A DNA stretch of 64,000 nt, from NCBI RefSeq assembly GCF_016595495.1, contig NZ_JAENIM010000039.1, positions 1-64,000 on the forward strand, read 5' to 3'. Shown here in pieces: positions 23,679 to 32,110 of this stretch. The translations under genes were made by a program, and so were the position numbers. The DNA comes from Persicirhabdus sediminis. GTDB taxonomy: Bacteria; Verrucomicrobiota; Verrucomicrobiia; Verrucomicrobiales; Akkermansiaceae. The notes beneath the pieces are model-generated. The model worked only from the letters and a program-made list of their open reading frames with translations. It made no database searches and was not told the origin of the DNA. The stretch's first letter is position 1. Each line of letters opens with the position of its first letter.

Positions 23679-25478
23679 TTAGTCGCCGCTTTTGAGCACT
23701 TTGATGAATGAATCCTGCGGGATGTTGACTTTGCCGATGGCCTTCATCTTGGCTTTACCTTTTTTCTGTTTCTCGAGCAGTTTACGCTTACGAGAAATAT
23801 CACCACCGTAACATTTGGCGGTCACGTTTTTGCGCATGGCTGAGATGGACTCACGGGCGATGATCTTGCCGCCGATGCAGGCCTGAATGGCGACTACAAA
23901 GAGCTGCTGAGGAATCACTTCCTTGAGCTTGGCGGCGAGGTGGCGACCGTAGGCTTCAGCTTTATCGCGATCAACGATGGTGGAGAAGGCGTCGACTGGT
24001 TCGCCGGCGATCATGATGTCCATTTTGACGAGTTTACCAGCTTTGTAGCCAGCGTGTTCGTAGTCCATAGAGCCGTATCCACGGGTCATGGATTTGAGTT
24101 TGTCGTTGAAGTCGACGAGGATTTCAGAAAGTGGGATGGTGCAGGTGAGCATGACTCGCACGTCATCGATGGTCTCGGTATTTTCGAGTTCACCACGTTT
24201 GTCCATGACGAGTTTCATGATGTCGCCGATGTAGTCACCAGGGGTCATCACGTAGATGCGTACGATTGGCTCGCGGATTTCTTGAATCGCCTGAGCTTCT
24301 GGCAGCATGCACGGGTTATCGACGAGGATTTCTTCGCCATCGGTCTGAGTGACTTCGTAAATTACTGACGGGTAGGTGGAGATGATGTCCATGTCGAACT
24401 CACGACGCAGGCGCTCCTGAATGATTTCCATGTGCAGCAGGCCTAGGAATCCGCAGCGGAAACCGAAGCCGAGCGCGACTGAGCTCTCTGACTGCCAAGT
24501 GAATGCGGCGTCGTTGATCTGCAGCTTGCCCATGGCGACTTTGAGTGCTTCAAAGTCTGAGCTGTCTACTGGGTAGATGCCGGAGAAAACCATTGGCTGG
24601 ATTTCTTTGAAACCAGGAAGTGGCTCTGGGCACTGGTGGGTATTGTCGGTGATGGTATCACCAATTTTCACCTCAGCGGCAGACTTCATGTTGCAGATGA
24701 CGTAACCCACATCACCAGCTACCAGCTGGTCACGTTTGGTCATTGCAGGGGTGAAGGCACCTACTTCTTTGATTTCGTAAGTATTTGGTGTGTGGAAAAG
24801 TTTCACTCGCTGGCCGCGTTTCATGGAGCCAGACATCACACGAACATAAGAAACAACGCCGCGGAAGTTATCGTAGATGGAGTCAAATACGGACGCTCTG
24901 AGTAGCTTGTCTTCGTTCTCTACTGGTGGTGGCACACGCTTGACGACGGCTTCGAGGATATCTTCGATGCCGATGCCATTTTTTGCTGAAGCGGGCACGG
25001 CTTCCTCAGCTGGAATGCAGATGATGTCTTCGAGCTGTTTGTGAACTTTAGGCAGGTCGCAGCTAGGCAAGTCGATCTTGTTGATCACCGGGATGATGGC
25101 TAGATCTTGCTCGTTAGCGAGGTGCAGGTTGGCCAGTGTCTGTGCTTCTACACCTTGTGCGGCGTCGACGATCAGCAGGGCACCTTCACAGGCAGCCAGT
25201 GAGCGTGATACCTCGTAGGAGAAATCAACGTGGCCGGGAGTATCCAGAAGGTTCAGCTGGTAAGTGATACCATCCTTCGCCTTGTAGTACATAGATACTG
25301 GGTGCGACTTAATCGTGATGCCGCGCTCACGTTCCAGGTCCATGGCATCGAGCAACTGGTCTTGCTGTTCGCGCTGAGAAATGGTCTGGGTAAACTCAAG
25401 CAAGCGATCGGAAAGAGTCGTCTTACCGTGGTCAATGTGAGCAATGATGGAAAAGTTTCTGGTCAGTTCGATGGACAT
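23679..25478 (-). CDS. lepA: Elongation factor 4 (LepA)
   Basis: The product has 599 residues from the ATG at 25478 (MSIELTRNFSIIAHIDHGKT), the family-typical start and length; the frame stays open 74 codons further upstream without similarity. This ribosomal back-translocase GTPase has G1 AHIDHGKTT, G3 DTPGHVDF and G4 NKIDL. The LepA-specific C-terminal domain ends KAKMKAIGKVNIPQDSFIKVLK. It acts on stalled or mis-translocated ribosomes and associates with the membrane. It is monocistronic by position. Confidence 0.97.
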   Translation of the reverse strand: MSIELTRNFSIIAHIDHGKTTLSDRLLEFTQTISQREQQDQLLDAMDLERERGITIKSHPVSMYYKAKDGITYQLNLLDTPGHVDFSYEVSRSLAACEGALLIVDAAQGVEAQTLANLHLANEQDLAIIPVINKIDLPSCDLPKVHKQLEDIICIPAEEAVPASAKNGIGIEDILEAVVKRVPPPVENEDKLLRASVFDSIYDNFRGVVSYVRVMSGSMKRGQRVKLFHTPNTYEIKEVGAFTPAMTKRDQLVAGDVGYVICNMKSAAEVKIGDTITDNTHQCPEPLPGFKEIQPMVFSGIYPVDSSDFEALKVAMGKLQINDAAFTWQSESSVALGFGFRCGFLGLLHMEIIQERLRREFDMDIISTYPSVIYEVTQTDGEEILVDNPCMLPEAQAIQEIREPIVRIYVMTPGDYIGDIMKLVMDKRGELENTETIDDVRVMLTCTIPLSEILVDFNDKLKSMTRGYGSMDYEHAGYKAGKLVKMDIMIAGEPVDAFSTIVDRDKAEAYGRHLAAKLKEVIPQQLFVVAIQACIGGKIIARESISAMRKNVTAKCYGGDISRKRKLLEKQKKGKAKMKAIGKVNIPQDSFIKVLKSGD

Positions 25479-25762
25479 AATAGCTGGCGAAATCTGGCTG
25501 GCGTCTGCGGTTGGGGGCTGCTTGTATTTAGTCAGCATGGCGGCGATGAACAGCCAAATTTTTCTGACAGCATGGAAAATATTTCCAAGCGCAGGACTCA
25601 ATGGCACAAAATGACGTGTTTGCCAAGGCGAGCGAGCAATGATTTCTTGCCTTTCTTGCCGTCTGTATTGCTCGCGGGGGAAATTTTGCCCAAATAGCAT
25701 GCTGTCAGCCAGCTGTTTAGAACTTCTGACTAGCCGTCATACAGGAAGTGTGAACTAGGGGG

Positions 25763-25792
25763 TTGCACCCTCAAGCCATTCATGTGTATAAA
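25763..25792 (+). promoter_or_regulatory. Putative sigma70-type promoter of the pseudopilin gene
   Basis: TTGCAC (25763-25768) and TATAAA (25787-25792) are separated by 18 bases, close to the bacterial consensus. Downstream lies an AT-rich leader with the hairpin GATAAATAGAAATTTATC (25809-25826), ending about 13 bases before the ATG. Confidence 0.55.
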
Positions 25793-25838
25793 TCATAGAC
25801 ATACTCGATAAATAGAAATTTATCATTGCTATAACATC

Positions 25839-26456
25839 ATGAAATACACACAGAAGACCAAACTCCAGCGAGGCTTCACCTTGGTGGAACTCCTTGTTGT
25901 CATCGCCATCATTGCTGCGTTGGCGGCGATGGCCTCTCCCGCAATCCTTAAAGCTCTAGAAAAAGGGCGCCAAACTAAGGCTCTGGCTACCTGTAAGGAT
26001 CTAGAGAACGCGGTGAATTCATTTGAAAATGAATACAGCTACCTGCCTTACCCATCTAATGGTGAGTATCCATCGTCTGATACCTCTACTGGTCAGCCGC
26101 TCAAAACCGAGCGCGGTGGCATTCTGCGTGTACTGGCTGGCTACGATACGTCTGTCAACAGCCGTGGCATCGCCTACTACTCACCTACTCAGCAGGCAAA
26201 AGCCGAAAAAGATGGTGCTGAAGTGACTGGCTCAGGTGATAACCAAGACATCGATCTTTGGGATCCATGGGGTAACTTCTACAACATGTACTTAGACTAT
26301 GATCTCGATGGCCAAATCGACAACCCACATTACGGCAAAGTCGATAGCGGTGAGAAATTCCGCTACGTCACAGGATTCAAAGTGCTGGTTCAGAGCATCG
26401 GCCCAGATGACGAAGCCAATACCAGAAACGACGTCGTCAACTGGAAGGTCAACTAA
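25839..26456 (+). CDS. Type II secretion/type IV pilin-like pseudopilin (GspG-like)
   Basis: The product has 205 residues. A short basic leader (MKYTQKTKLQRG) precedes the prepilin peptidase site G/FTLVELLVVIAIIAALAA, with the conserved Phe+1 and Glu+5, and a hydrophobic helix follows. The C-terminal domain contains DLWDPWGNFYNMYLDYDLDG and a later GPDDEANT, as in GspG-like pseudopilins that bind calcium with acidic loops. Verrucomicrobia carry many such stand-alone pseudopilins, and no other secretion gene is nearby. It has its own promoter and terminator. Confidence 0.85.
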   Translation: MKYTQKTKLQRGFTLVELLVVIAIIAALAAMASPAILKALEKGRQTKALATCKDLENAVNSFENEYSYLPYPSNGEYPSSDTSTGQPLKTERGGILRVLAGYDTSVNSRGIAYYSPTQQAKAEKDGAEVTGSGDNQDIDLWDPWGNFYNMYLDYDLDGQIDNPHYGKVDSGEKFRYVTGFKVLVQSIGPDDEANTRNDVVNWKVN

Positions 26457-26483
26457 GTCGCTAGAGGCTTAATTATTTCAACT

Positions 26484-26520
26484 AAAGAGCGGGGGATTTT
26501 TCCTCCGCTCTTTTTTTTGT
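26484..26520 (+). terminator. Intrinsic terminator of the pseudopilin gene
   Basis: The stem AAAGAGCGGGGGA / TCCTCCGCTCTTT (26484-26513) is followed by a run of eight T. It is 28 bases after the stop codon. Confidence 0.92.
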
Positions 26521-26571
26521 TCAAGTGATCGGTGTGCGGTGATCAGTGTGGAAGGAATAAAGGAGTTTAAA

Positions 26572-26593
26572 GTTTTCAGTTTTCAGTTTTCAG
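26572..26593. repeat. Three tandem GTTTTCA units, copy 2
   Basis: This stretch is identical to 23571-23592, in the gap between the pseudopilin and tyrS terminators. It is preceded by a GTGATC-rich stretch (26526-26548). Confidence 0.8.
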
Positions 26594-26670
26594 ACCGGTA
26601 TGATGAAGCGATGGTGCTCGTTTTGTGAGTTAGGGTGATTTCTTCATCTGTTGGGACATTTCGCTAGGAC

Positions 26671-26706
26671 AAAAAAATCCAGCCAGCTGGATCAGCTGGC
26701 TGGATT
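26671..26706 (-). terminator. Intrinsic terminator of tyrS
   Basis: The long inverted repeat AATCCAGCCAGCTG / CAGCTGGCTGGATT spans 26676-26706 and is followed on the minus strand by seven T. It lies 22 bases after the tyrS stop. Confidence 0.9.
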
Positions 26707-26728
26707 TGGAGATGGTTATTTGATTCGA

Positions 26729-27916
26729 TTAGATAAATCTAACGCTGTGCTTTTTGCTCATGCGTAGGATGTCGCCGGCGGCTGGTGAGACAGCTGCGTT
26801 AGCATCGAGGAGTTTTTCACCATTGAGCTGGACGGCGCCAGGAGTGATGAATTGCTTGCGCAGTTCGCCGTTAGACTTCTTCAGCTGGAATGCATTTTCG
26901 AAGGCGAAGGCGGCGATTTTGATGGTATTGAGCTCAGCTGGCAGATCGGCGATGGCGATTTCTGGAAGGTCGGCTGCGGCGAGGTCTTTTTTGGAGAAAC
27001 GAGTTTCCCAGTCGTCGCGCGCGGCTTTTCCTGCAGCTTCGTCGTGGAAGCGAGCGGTGATACGAGCGGCGAGTTGTTTTTTCGCTTCCATCGGGTGCAT
27101 GTTAGCGTCGAGTTCTTCGCCGAGCAGCAGCTGGTAGTAGCGCACCATGAGCTCGTCAGACACGCTCATGAGTTTACCAAACATATCGTTAGGCGCTTCA
27201 TTCACACCGACGTAGTTGCCGTAGGATTTGGACATTTTCTTAACGCCGTCGAGACCTTCTAGCAGCGGCATGGTCATCACAACCTGCGGCGCTTGGCCTT
27301 CGGCTTTTTGGAAATCGCGACCAACAAGCATGTTGAACAGCTGGTCAGTACCACCGAGTTCTACGTCAGCTTTGATCTCTACAGAATCCCAGCCTTGCAT
27401 GATCGGGTACTGGATCTCGTGTAAGCGTACTTCTTGTGCTTTATCGATGCGGTTTCTGAAATCTTCACGCTGCAGCATTTGCTGCATGGTTACTCTAGCG
27501 TTGAGCACGAGTACTTGCTCGTAGGTCATTTTGCGGAACCAATCACCATTGTAGACAATCTCAGTTTTCTCTGGGTCGAGGATTTTGAAGGCCTGGGTGG
27601 TGTAGGTTTCTGCGTTTGCTAGAACTTCGTCGCGAGTGATAGGTGGGCGAGTGGCTGAGCGGCCAGTTGGATCACCAACAGTAGCGGTGAAATCTCCAAT
27701 CAGTAGCACGGCGGTGTGGCCGAGCTCTTGGAATTGTCTGAGCTTCTCGATAGCTACTGAGTGACCGAGGTGGATGTCTGGAGCTGTCGGGTCGACGCCG
27801 AGCTTCACTCTGAGCGGGCGGTCTTCTTTGAGCTTTTCGAGCAGTTCTTTTTCGCTGTGAACTTTGGCGATACCTGCGGTCAGGTACTTCAGCGCTTCTT
27901 CTGGCGTGCGATTCAT
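26729..27916 (-). CDS. tyrS: Tyrosyl-tRNA synthetase
   Basis: The product has 395 residues from the ATG at 27916 (MNRTPEEALKYLT). It is a class I synthetase with the HIGH-type motif PDIHLGHSVAI and the KMSKS loop KKMSKSYGN. Tyrosine/ATP pocket residues lie around GGTDQLFNMLVGRD. A C-terminal S4-like RNA-binding domain (SNGELRKQFITPGAVQLNGEKL) ends the protein. The architecture is that of the TyrZ-like branch common in Verrucomicrobia and Bacteroidetes. It charges tRNA-Tyr and is monocistronic with a strong terminator. Confidence 0.96.
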   Translation of the reverse strand: MNRTPEEALKYLTAGIAKVHSEKELLEKLKEDRPLRVKLGVDPTAPDIHLGHSVAIEKLRQFQELGHTAVLLIGDFTATVGDPTGRSATRPPITRDEVLANAETYTTQAFKILDPEKTEIVYNGDWFRKMTYEQVLVLNARVTMQQMLQREDFRNRIDKAQEVRLHEIQYPIMQGWDSVEIKADVELGGTDQLFNMLVGRDFQKAEGQAPQVVMTMPLLEGLDGVKKMSKSYGNYVGVNEAPNDMFGKLMSVSDELMVRYYQLLLGEELDANMHPMEAKKQLAARITARFHDEAAGKAARDDWETRFSKKDLAAADLPEIAIADLPAELNTIKIAAFAFENAFQLKKSNGELRKQFITPGAVQLNGEKLLDANAAVSPAAGDILRMSKKHSVRFI

Positions 27917-28164
27917 GCCACGGTTTGTATGGTGTGTGGCGGAAGTTTCAACCAAAATTGCATCTACAGGTGAGATTGATTTCGCGAATCGCCTATGGTG
28001 GTGGATTTTTCTTCTGACCGAGTGAATATGTAAAATAATTCACCATCAATGGGTTGAATGTTGAGGGGTGAAAAAAAATGCATTTTGATGCATTTTTATC
28101 TTTCCAAAAGTGGGTAATCTGTCGTAGTTTGTCGCCGCCCGAGAGGGCGCAACAACGTGAACAT

Positions 28165-28240
28165 GGTGGCTGTAGCTCAGGGGTAGAGCCCCGGATTGTG
28201 ATTCCGGTTGTCGCGGGTTCAAATCCCGTCAGCCACCCCA
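28165..28240 (+). tRNA. tRNA-His (anticodon GTG)
   Basis: The acceptor stem GTGGCTG (28166-28172) pairs with CAGCCAC (28230-28236). The D arm AGCTCAGGGGTAGAGC, the anticodon loop TTGTGAT with GTG, and the T arm GCGGGTTCAAATCCCGT are intact. An extra G at 28165 (G-1) can pair with C73, the histidine identity feature, and CCA is encoded (28238-28240). Confidence 0.97.
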
Positions 28241-28313
28241 CGTTCACTAAATCTTTCTTAATGAGGTCACAAATTGATTGTGATCTTTTTTATTTTATAA
28301 CATGCTTTTGTTT

Positions 28314-28994
28314 ATGGCGCCATTAGAGGAAGCGATCGGATATAAATTTGTAAATTCACTATTGCTGGCTGAGGCGATGACTCACCCAAGCATGGCCTAT
28401 GAGACACAAAAACCCCACTTTGATAACCAGCGGCTAGAGTTTCTCGGCGATGCCGTGCTGCAGCTCACCGTTACGGAATGGCTCTATCAGCAGTTCCCTG
28501 GATTTAGTGAGGGCGAGATGACTAAGCTGCGTGCGCGCTTGGTCTCTGGCGCAGCTCTAGCTAGATTTGCTAAAGAGATTGGTCTTGGCCAATATCTCAT
28601 GATGGGCAAGGGCGAAGAGGCGAGTGGTGGACGTGCTCGAACTTCTACGCTGGCAGATGCTTTTGAATCGCTAACAGGCGCCATTTACATTGATGGTGGC
28701 TTTGATGAAGCAAAGAAGGTATTGCTGAATGTGTGTTCACGCCAGCTGGAGCATATTGCTAACGAGCCAGCTGAGGTGAACCCAAAAGGTCAGCTGCAAG
28801 AACAACTACAGGCGATTGCTCCTCAGAGCCCAATCTATCAGGTAGTTGGTGAGTCAGGCAAAGATCACTGCAAGGTATTTGAAGTGGAAGTGTGCTGGCT
28901 GGAAAAAGTGCTCGGCAAAGGAGTGGGTAAAAGTAAAAAAGATGCTGAGATCTCCGCGGCTAAGGCTGCTCTGGAGGCTAAGTCATGGGCGTAG
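28314..28994 (+). CDS. rnc: Ribonuclease III
   Basis: The product has 226 residues from the ATG at 28314; an ATG at 28302 would add four residues. It is a double-strand-specific endoribonuclease for rRNA and mRNA processing. The catalytic signature RLEFLGDAVLQ is at about residues 41-51, and the second acidic cluster is in LADAFESLTGAIYIDGG near residue 120. A double-stranded RNA-binding domain (NPKGQLQEQLQ... KKDAEISAAKAALEAK) fills residues 155-224. It lies about 70 bases downstream of tRNA-His. Confidence 0.95.
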   Translation: MAPLEEAIGYKFVNSLLLAEAMTHPSMAYETQKPHFDNQRLEFLGDAVLQLTVTEWLYQQFPGFSEGEMTKLRARLVSGAALARFAKEIGLGQYLMMGKGEEASGGRARTSTLADAFESLTGAIYIDGGFDEAKKVLLNVCSRQLEHIANEPAEVNPKGQLQEQLQAIAPQSPIYQVVGESGKDHCKVFEVEVCWLEKVLGKGVGKSKKDAEISAAKAALEAKSWA

Positions 28995-29130
28995 CTGGCT
29001 GGCTCTAACTGCTAGCTGGGAGTTGCAATGATTTTTGATTCTCCTTGCTATGCAAGTAGCTGCTAGTAGCGTGCTTTTATGAATTTTAACAACAGAGCTG
29101 CTGAGTGCTTTCTACGAGAAAGCATGTCTA

Positions 29131-29637
29131 GTGAGTGAGTCAAAGTTTCAACACATTCGTCATAAGCCGCCAGTTGAACTAACAACGCCAAGGCCGCTGA
29201 TCATTGCTTGTTCGCCGCTGCGCAGTAATGTAAATCTATCAACTATCATGCGCACGGCTGGCTGTTGTGGTGTTAGCGAAGTGATCGCTACGGGCAATGC
29301 TAAGGTAAACCCGAAGATTGCTCGCGATGGCGCAGAGGAGGTGAAGCTCACGGTGAAGCGCACATTGGTTCCCGTGCTGAAAAAACTCAAAGCTGATGGG
29401 TATAAGTTAGTTGGGCTCGAACAGACGACGAACTCAAGTGGTCTCGGTGACTATCAATTTCCTCATAAATGCGTATTGGTGATTGGCTCCGAGCGTGAGG
29501 GATTGGGGCAGGATAGTTTAGACCTGCTAGATGCGGTGGTGGAGATCCCAGTTTGGGGGTTGCCATTTAGCTATAATGTGGCGACGGCAACCAGCATGTG
29601 TCTCTACCAATACTGCGTGCAATATCCAGCTGGTTAG
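29131..29637 (+). CDS. SpoU/TrmH-family RNA methyltransferase
   Basis: The product has 168 residues from a GTG at 29131. It is a minimal SPOUT methyltransferase without an N-terminal substrate domain. The knot motifs are visible: SPLRSNVNLSTIMRTAGCCG (motif 1), LVIGSEREGLGQDSLDL (motif 2) and VWGLPFSYNVATATSMCLYQ (motif 3). It probably 2'-O-methylates a tRNA or rRNA position; the target is unknown. It is convergent with the L,D-transpeptidase gene, with only 20 bases between the stops and no hairpin terminator. Confidence 0.87.
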   Translation: MSESKFQHIRHKPPVELTTPRPLIIACSPLRSNVNLSTIMRTAGCCGVSEVIATGNAKVNPKIARDGAEEVKLTVKRTLVPVLKKLKADGYKLVGLEQTTNSSGLGDYQFPHKCVLVIGSEREGLGQDSLDLLDAVVEIPVWGLPFSYNVATATSMCLYQYCVQYPAG

Positions 29638-29657
29638 AAATTTCTAGCTGGAATTGA

Positions 29658-30185
29658 TTAGCAAATGCTCACCCGGGTATCAACCGGTGTGAGTGCGTAG
29701 AGCTCGACGATGTCGGCATTGTTCATGCGGATGCACCCGCAGCTAGCTGGCTGGCCGATGAGCTCTTCGTGGTTGGTGCCGTGGATGTAGATGTAGCGGT
29801 CTTTGGTATTGGCGTTGTGCTCTTCGAGCCCGTCGAGCCAAAGAATACGGCTGAGGATGAGGTCATCACCTGAGCGCGATCCGTCCCATTTTCCTACGGC
29901 TACACGACCTTTAAAAATGGTGTCAGGCACATCGTCACCGCCGAATTTCTCGGCGATGCGAAATTTGCCTAAGGGAGTTTTATGGCTGCCTTCTTCGCTG
30001 CCGCAGCCATTAGCGGCGGAGGAGATAGGGCAATCCATGAGAGTGCGCTCGCCATCTCTGAGCCACAGTCGCTGCTGGGCAATGGAGATTTCTATCTGCA
30101 GCTGTGGCTGGCTAGCTGGATGTGATGGAATCACGACGAGCGCTGGTGGTTGTCTAATTTCTAGCTGAGAGATTAGCAGCCGCAT
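29658..30185 (-). CDS. L,D-transpeptidase (YkuD domain)
   Basis: The product has 175 residues. The YkuD catalytic site is HGTNHEELIG followed by SCGCIRMNNADIVELY near the C-terminus, with the nucleophilic Cys and the preceding His. GSHKTPLGKFRI is the second conserved block. Such enzymes form 3-3 crosslinks or anchor proteins in peptidoglycan. No signal peptide is obvious from this start, which is unusual for a periplasmic enzyme. It starts inside the last codons of bioB (13-base overlap), so it is probably translationally coupled to it. Confidence 0.87.
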   Translation of the reverse strand: MRLLISQLEIRQPPALVVIPSHPASQPQLQIEISIAQQRLWLRDGERTLMDCPISSAANGCGSEEGSHKTPLGKFRIAEKFGGDDVPDTIFKGRVAVGKWDGSRSGDDLILSRILWLDGLEEHNANTKDRYIYIHGTNHEELIGQPASCGCIRMNNADIVELYALTPVDTRVSIC

Positions 30186-31207
30186 GAGCCAGCTGGCTCG
30201 GCGCTCTCTAGCGGGCAGTTAGGAGCGAGCGGCTTTTCGCCGTCCACTTCTGGCTGTTGGATTTGCGCTGGATTTGGCGCTTGAGTTTTCAGCCCAAGTT
30301 TTTCAATGAGCACGCGGTCTTTGTTCATTGTTGGGTTGTTGCCGGTGAGTAGTTTTTCACCGTAGAAAATAGAGTTGGCGCCGGCGTAGAAGCACATCAT
30401 CTGCGCTTCATCTGTAAGTGCTGCACGGCCAGCTGATAGGCGAACCTTTGATTTCGGGCAAGCGATACGAGCCAGCGCGATCATGCGGATGAGCTCGAGT
30501 GAATCGATAGGTGCATTTTCCGCTAGCGGTGTTCCCGGCATCGGCATGAGTGAGTTGATAGGCACACTCTCTGGCTGTGGGTTGAAGCTGGAAATAACCT
30601 CAAGCATTTTCAGGCGATCGGCTGATGTTTCACCAAGTCCGAGGATGCCACCGCAGCAAACACTCATGCCAGCATCTTGGGCGTGGCGGATGGTGCGTAG
30701 GCGGTCGTCGTAGCTGTGTGTGGTGACGATTTCTTTGTAAAATTCTGGAGAGGTATCAACGTTGTGGTTGTACGCGGTAACTCCTGCGTCAGCTAGCTTT
30801 GAGGCTTCTGTTTCGCCGAGCTCACCGAGGGTCACACAGACTTCCATATCCAGCTCAGCTACTGAGCGCACGATATCGAGGACTTGTTCGAAAGTTTTGC
30901 TGCCGTCGCGCACGCCTTTCCAAGCGGCACCCATGCAGAAACGAGTTGAGCCATTGGCTTTGGCCAAGCGGGCTTTTTCCATCACGGCGTCGCGCTCCAT
31001 CAATGGCTCGCGCTTGAGGCCGGTATCGTTGCGCGATGATTGCGAACAATAGGAACAATCTTCCGAGCAGCCGCCGGTTTTGATCGACAGTAGGGTGCAG
31101 AGCTGAACTTCTTGCTCAGGCCAGTTGGCTTCGTGAACATCGTGGGCTCGTTTGATCAATTCAAAGAGTGGGAGGTCGTAGATGGCTTTGAGTTCGTCGT
31201 AGGTCAT
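30173..31207 (-). CDS. bioB: Biotin synthase
   Basis: The product has 344 residues from the ATG at 31207 (MTYDELKAIYDLPLF). It is a radical SAM enzyme inserting sulfur into dethiobiotin. The SAM-cluster motif CSEDCSYCSQS (CxxxCxxC) is at about residues 47-57. Auxiliary cluster ligands and NHNVDTSPEFY, CCGGILGLGE and INSLMPMPGTPL are present. The C-terminus carries an extension with Cys (SAEPAGSCGC) beyond the usual end. No other bio gene is adjacent; birA lies 27 kb away. Confidence 0.96.
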   Translation of the reverse strand: MTYDELKAIYDLPLFELIKRAHDVHEANWPEQEVQLCTLLSIKTGGCSEDCSYCSQSSRNDTGLKREPLMERDAVMEKARLAKANGSTRFCMGAAWKGVRDGSKTFEQVLDIVRSVAELDMEVCVTLGELGETEASKLADAGVTAYNHNVDTSPEFYKEIVTTHSYDDRLRTIRHAQDAGMSVCCGGILGLGETSADRLKMLEVISSFNPQPESVPINSLMPMPGTPLAENAPIDSLELIRMIALARIACPKSKVRLSAGRAALTDEAQMMCFYAGANSIFYGEKLLTGNNPTMNKDRVLIEKLGLKTQAPNPAQIQQPEVDGEKPLAPNCPLESAEPAGSCGC

Positions 31208-31494
31208 GGAAAAAATGAGTGCAATGCGCCGCGGAGCGGGCTTCTGCAGATGACTTAACCCCAGAGTGCCACAATCATCCACCAAAAAAATGCGTTGGTG
31301 GTGAACTTTGTCCGCCGCAAATGATTTTGCGTTTAGTTATTGCGCAATAGGCCGCTAATAGATTGGTCGCAGGGAATGGATTTCTTTATCCAAGTAACTT
31401 AGCTCGAGTTGTTTTTCCCGTGTATCGATGTCGGCTGAATGAGCCTATTTGGCAAGCAATCACCAGCGGGGGATTTGTGACATCTAGCTGGTAA

Positions 31495-32070
31495 TTATTG
31501 GCTGTCTTGCAAGGTCAGTTCGCGGAATTCAAATGGCGCACCACAGCCGTCGTCAAATTCCGCTGCGGCAGCTACGCCGGCTTCGCAGATCTCGCGTGGT
31601 GTGAGCCCTTGCGAGTAGGCCAAATGCATCGCGCCAAAGGCGTAATCGGAGCCACTGCCAATGGCCCAAAATTTGGCTAGCTTGTCTACTGAGCGCAGTG
31701 GGGCGACGATGTAGGCTCCGGATTTGTTAGCCACAATGGCGGAGAAATGTGATGATTCTACCTCATCCTCATCGCCTTGCTGGCGGAGGTGGTAGTTTTC
31801 ATTGAGCCGCTGGTGTAGGGCATTCCAGCTTTTGAAAACATTCAGCTGGCTATCTAGCTTGAGCAGCTCTGGGTCATCTGAGATGATGGCATTTAGCGCG
31901 TCTGCTAGAACCGACATGCCGGTGGTGGCAATGTGGCTATCTGCAGTATCGATGATCTTACTAGCGGTGCCATTGTACTCGGCGCTCATCAGGTGTGATC
32001 CCCACGATGAAAGTGTGTCCGCTGCGAGACAGAGTTGATTGTCGCGAATGGCGACTAGGGCGATAGACAT
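31495..32070 (-). CDS. Proteasome/HslV-like Ntn-hydrolase
   Basis: The product has 191 residues from the ATG at 32070 (MSIALVAIRDNQLCLAADT), giving Ser2 as the likely N-terminal nucleophile after removal of Met. The layout resembles proteasome beta subunits: the opening strands, then LAADT, a central helix pair, and GSGSDYAFGAMHLAY, the equivalent of the conserved G-GS----A motif. Classic members use Thr; Ser would be a variant. An upstream in-frame start (32157) would add a hydrophobic leader and bury the nucleophile. No HslU or ATPase partner is adjacent. A peptidase role is inferred. Confidence 0.7.
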   Translation of the reverse strand: MSIALVAIRDNQLCLAADTLSSWGSHLMSAEYNGTASKIIDTADSHIATTGMSVLADALNAIISDDPELLKLDSQLNVFKSWNALHQRLNENYHLRQQGDEDEVESSHFSAIVANKSGAYIVAPLRSVDKLAKFWAIGSGSDYAFGAMHLAYSQGLTPREICEAGVAAAAEFDDGCGAPFEFRELTLQDSQ

Positions 32071-32110
32071 AGCGAAAATGAAAATTGTTAGTGAGGTAGG
32101 TAGCTGGAAA

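Noticed and set aside
23571-26593. GTTTTCA tandem blocks as a CRISPR remnant
   Set aside because: Units are 7 bases without spacers, the two blocks lie 3 kb apart in different gaps, and no cas gene is present.
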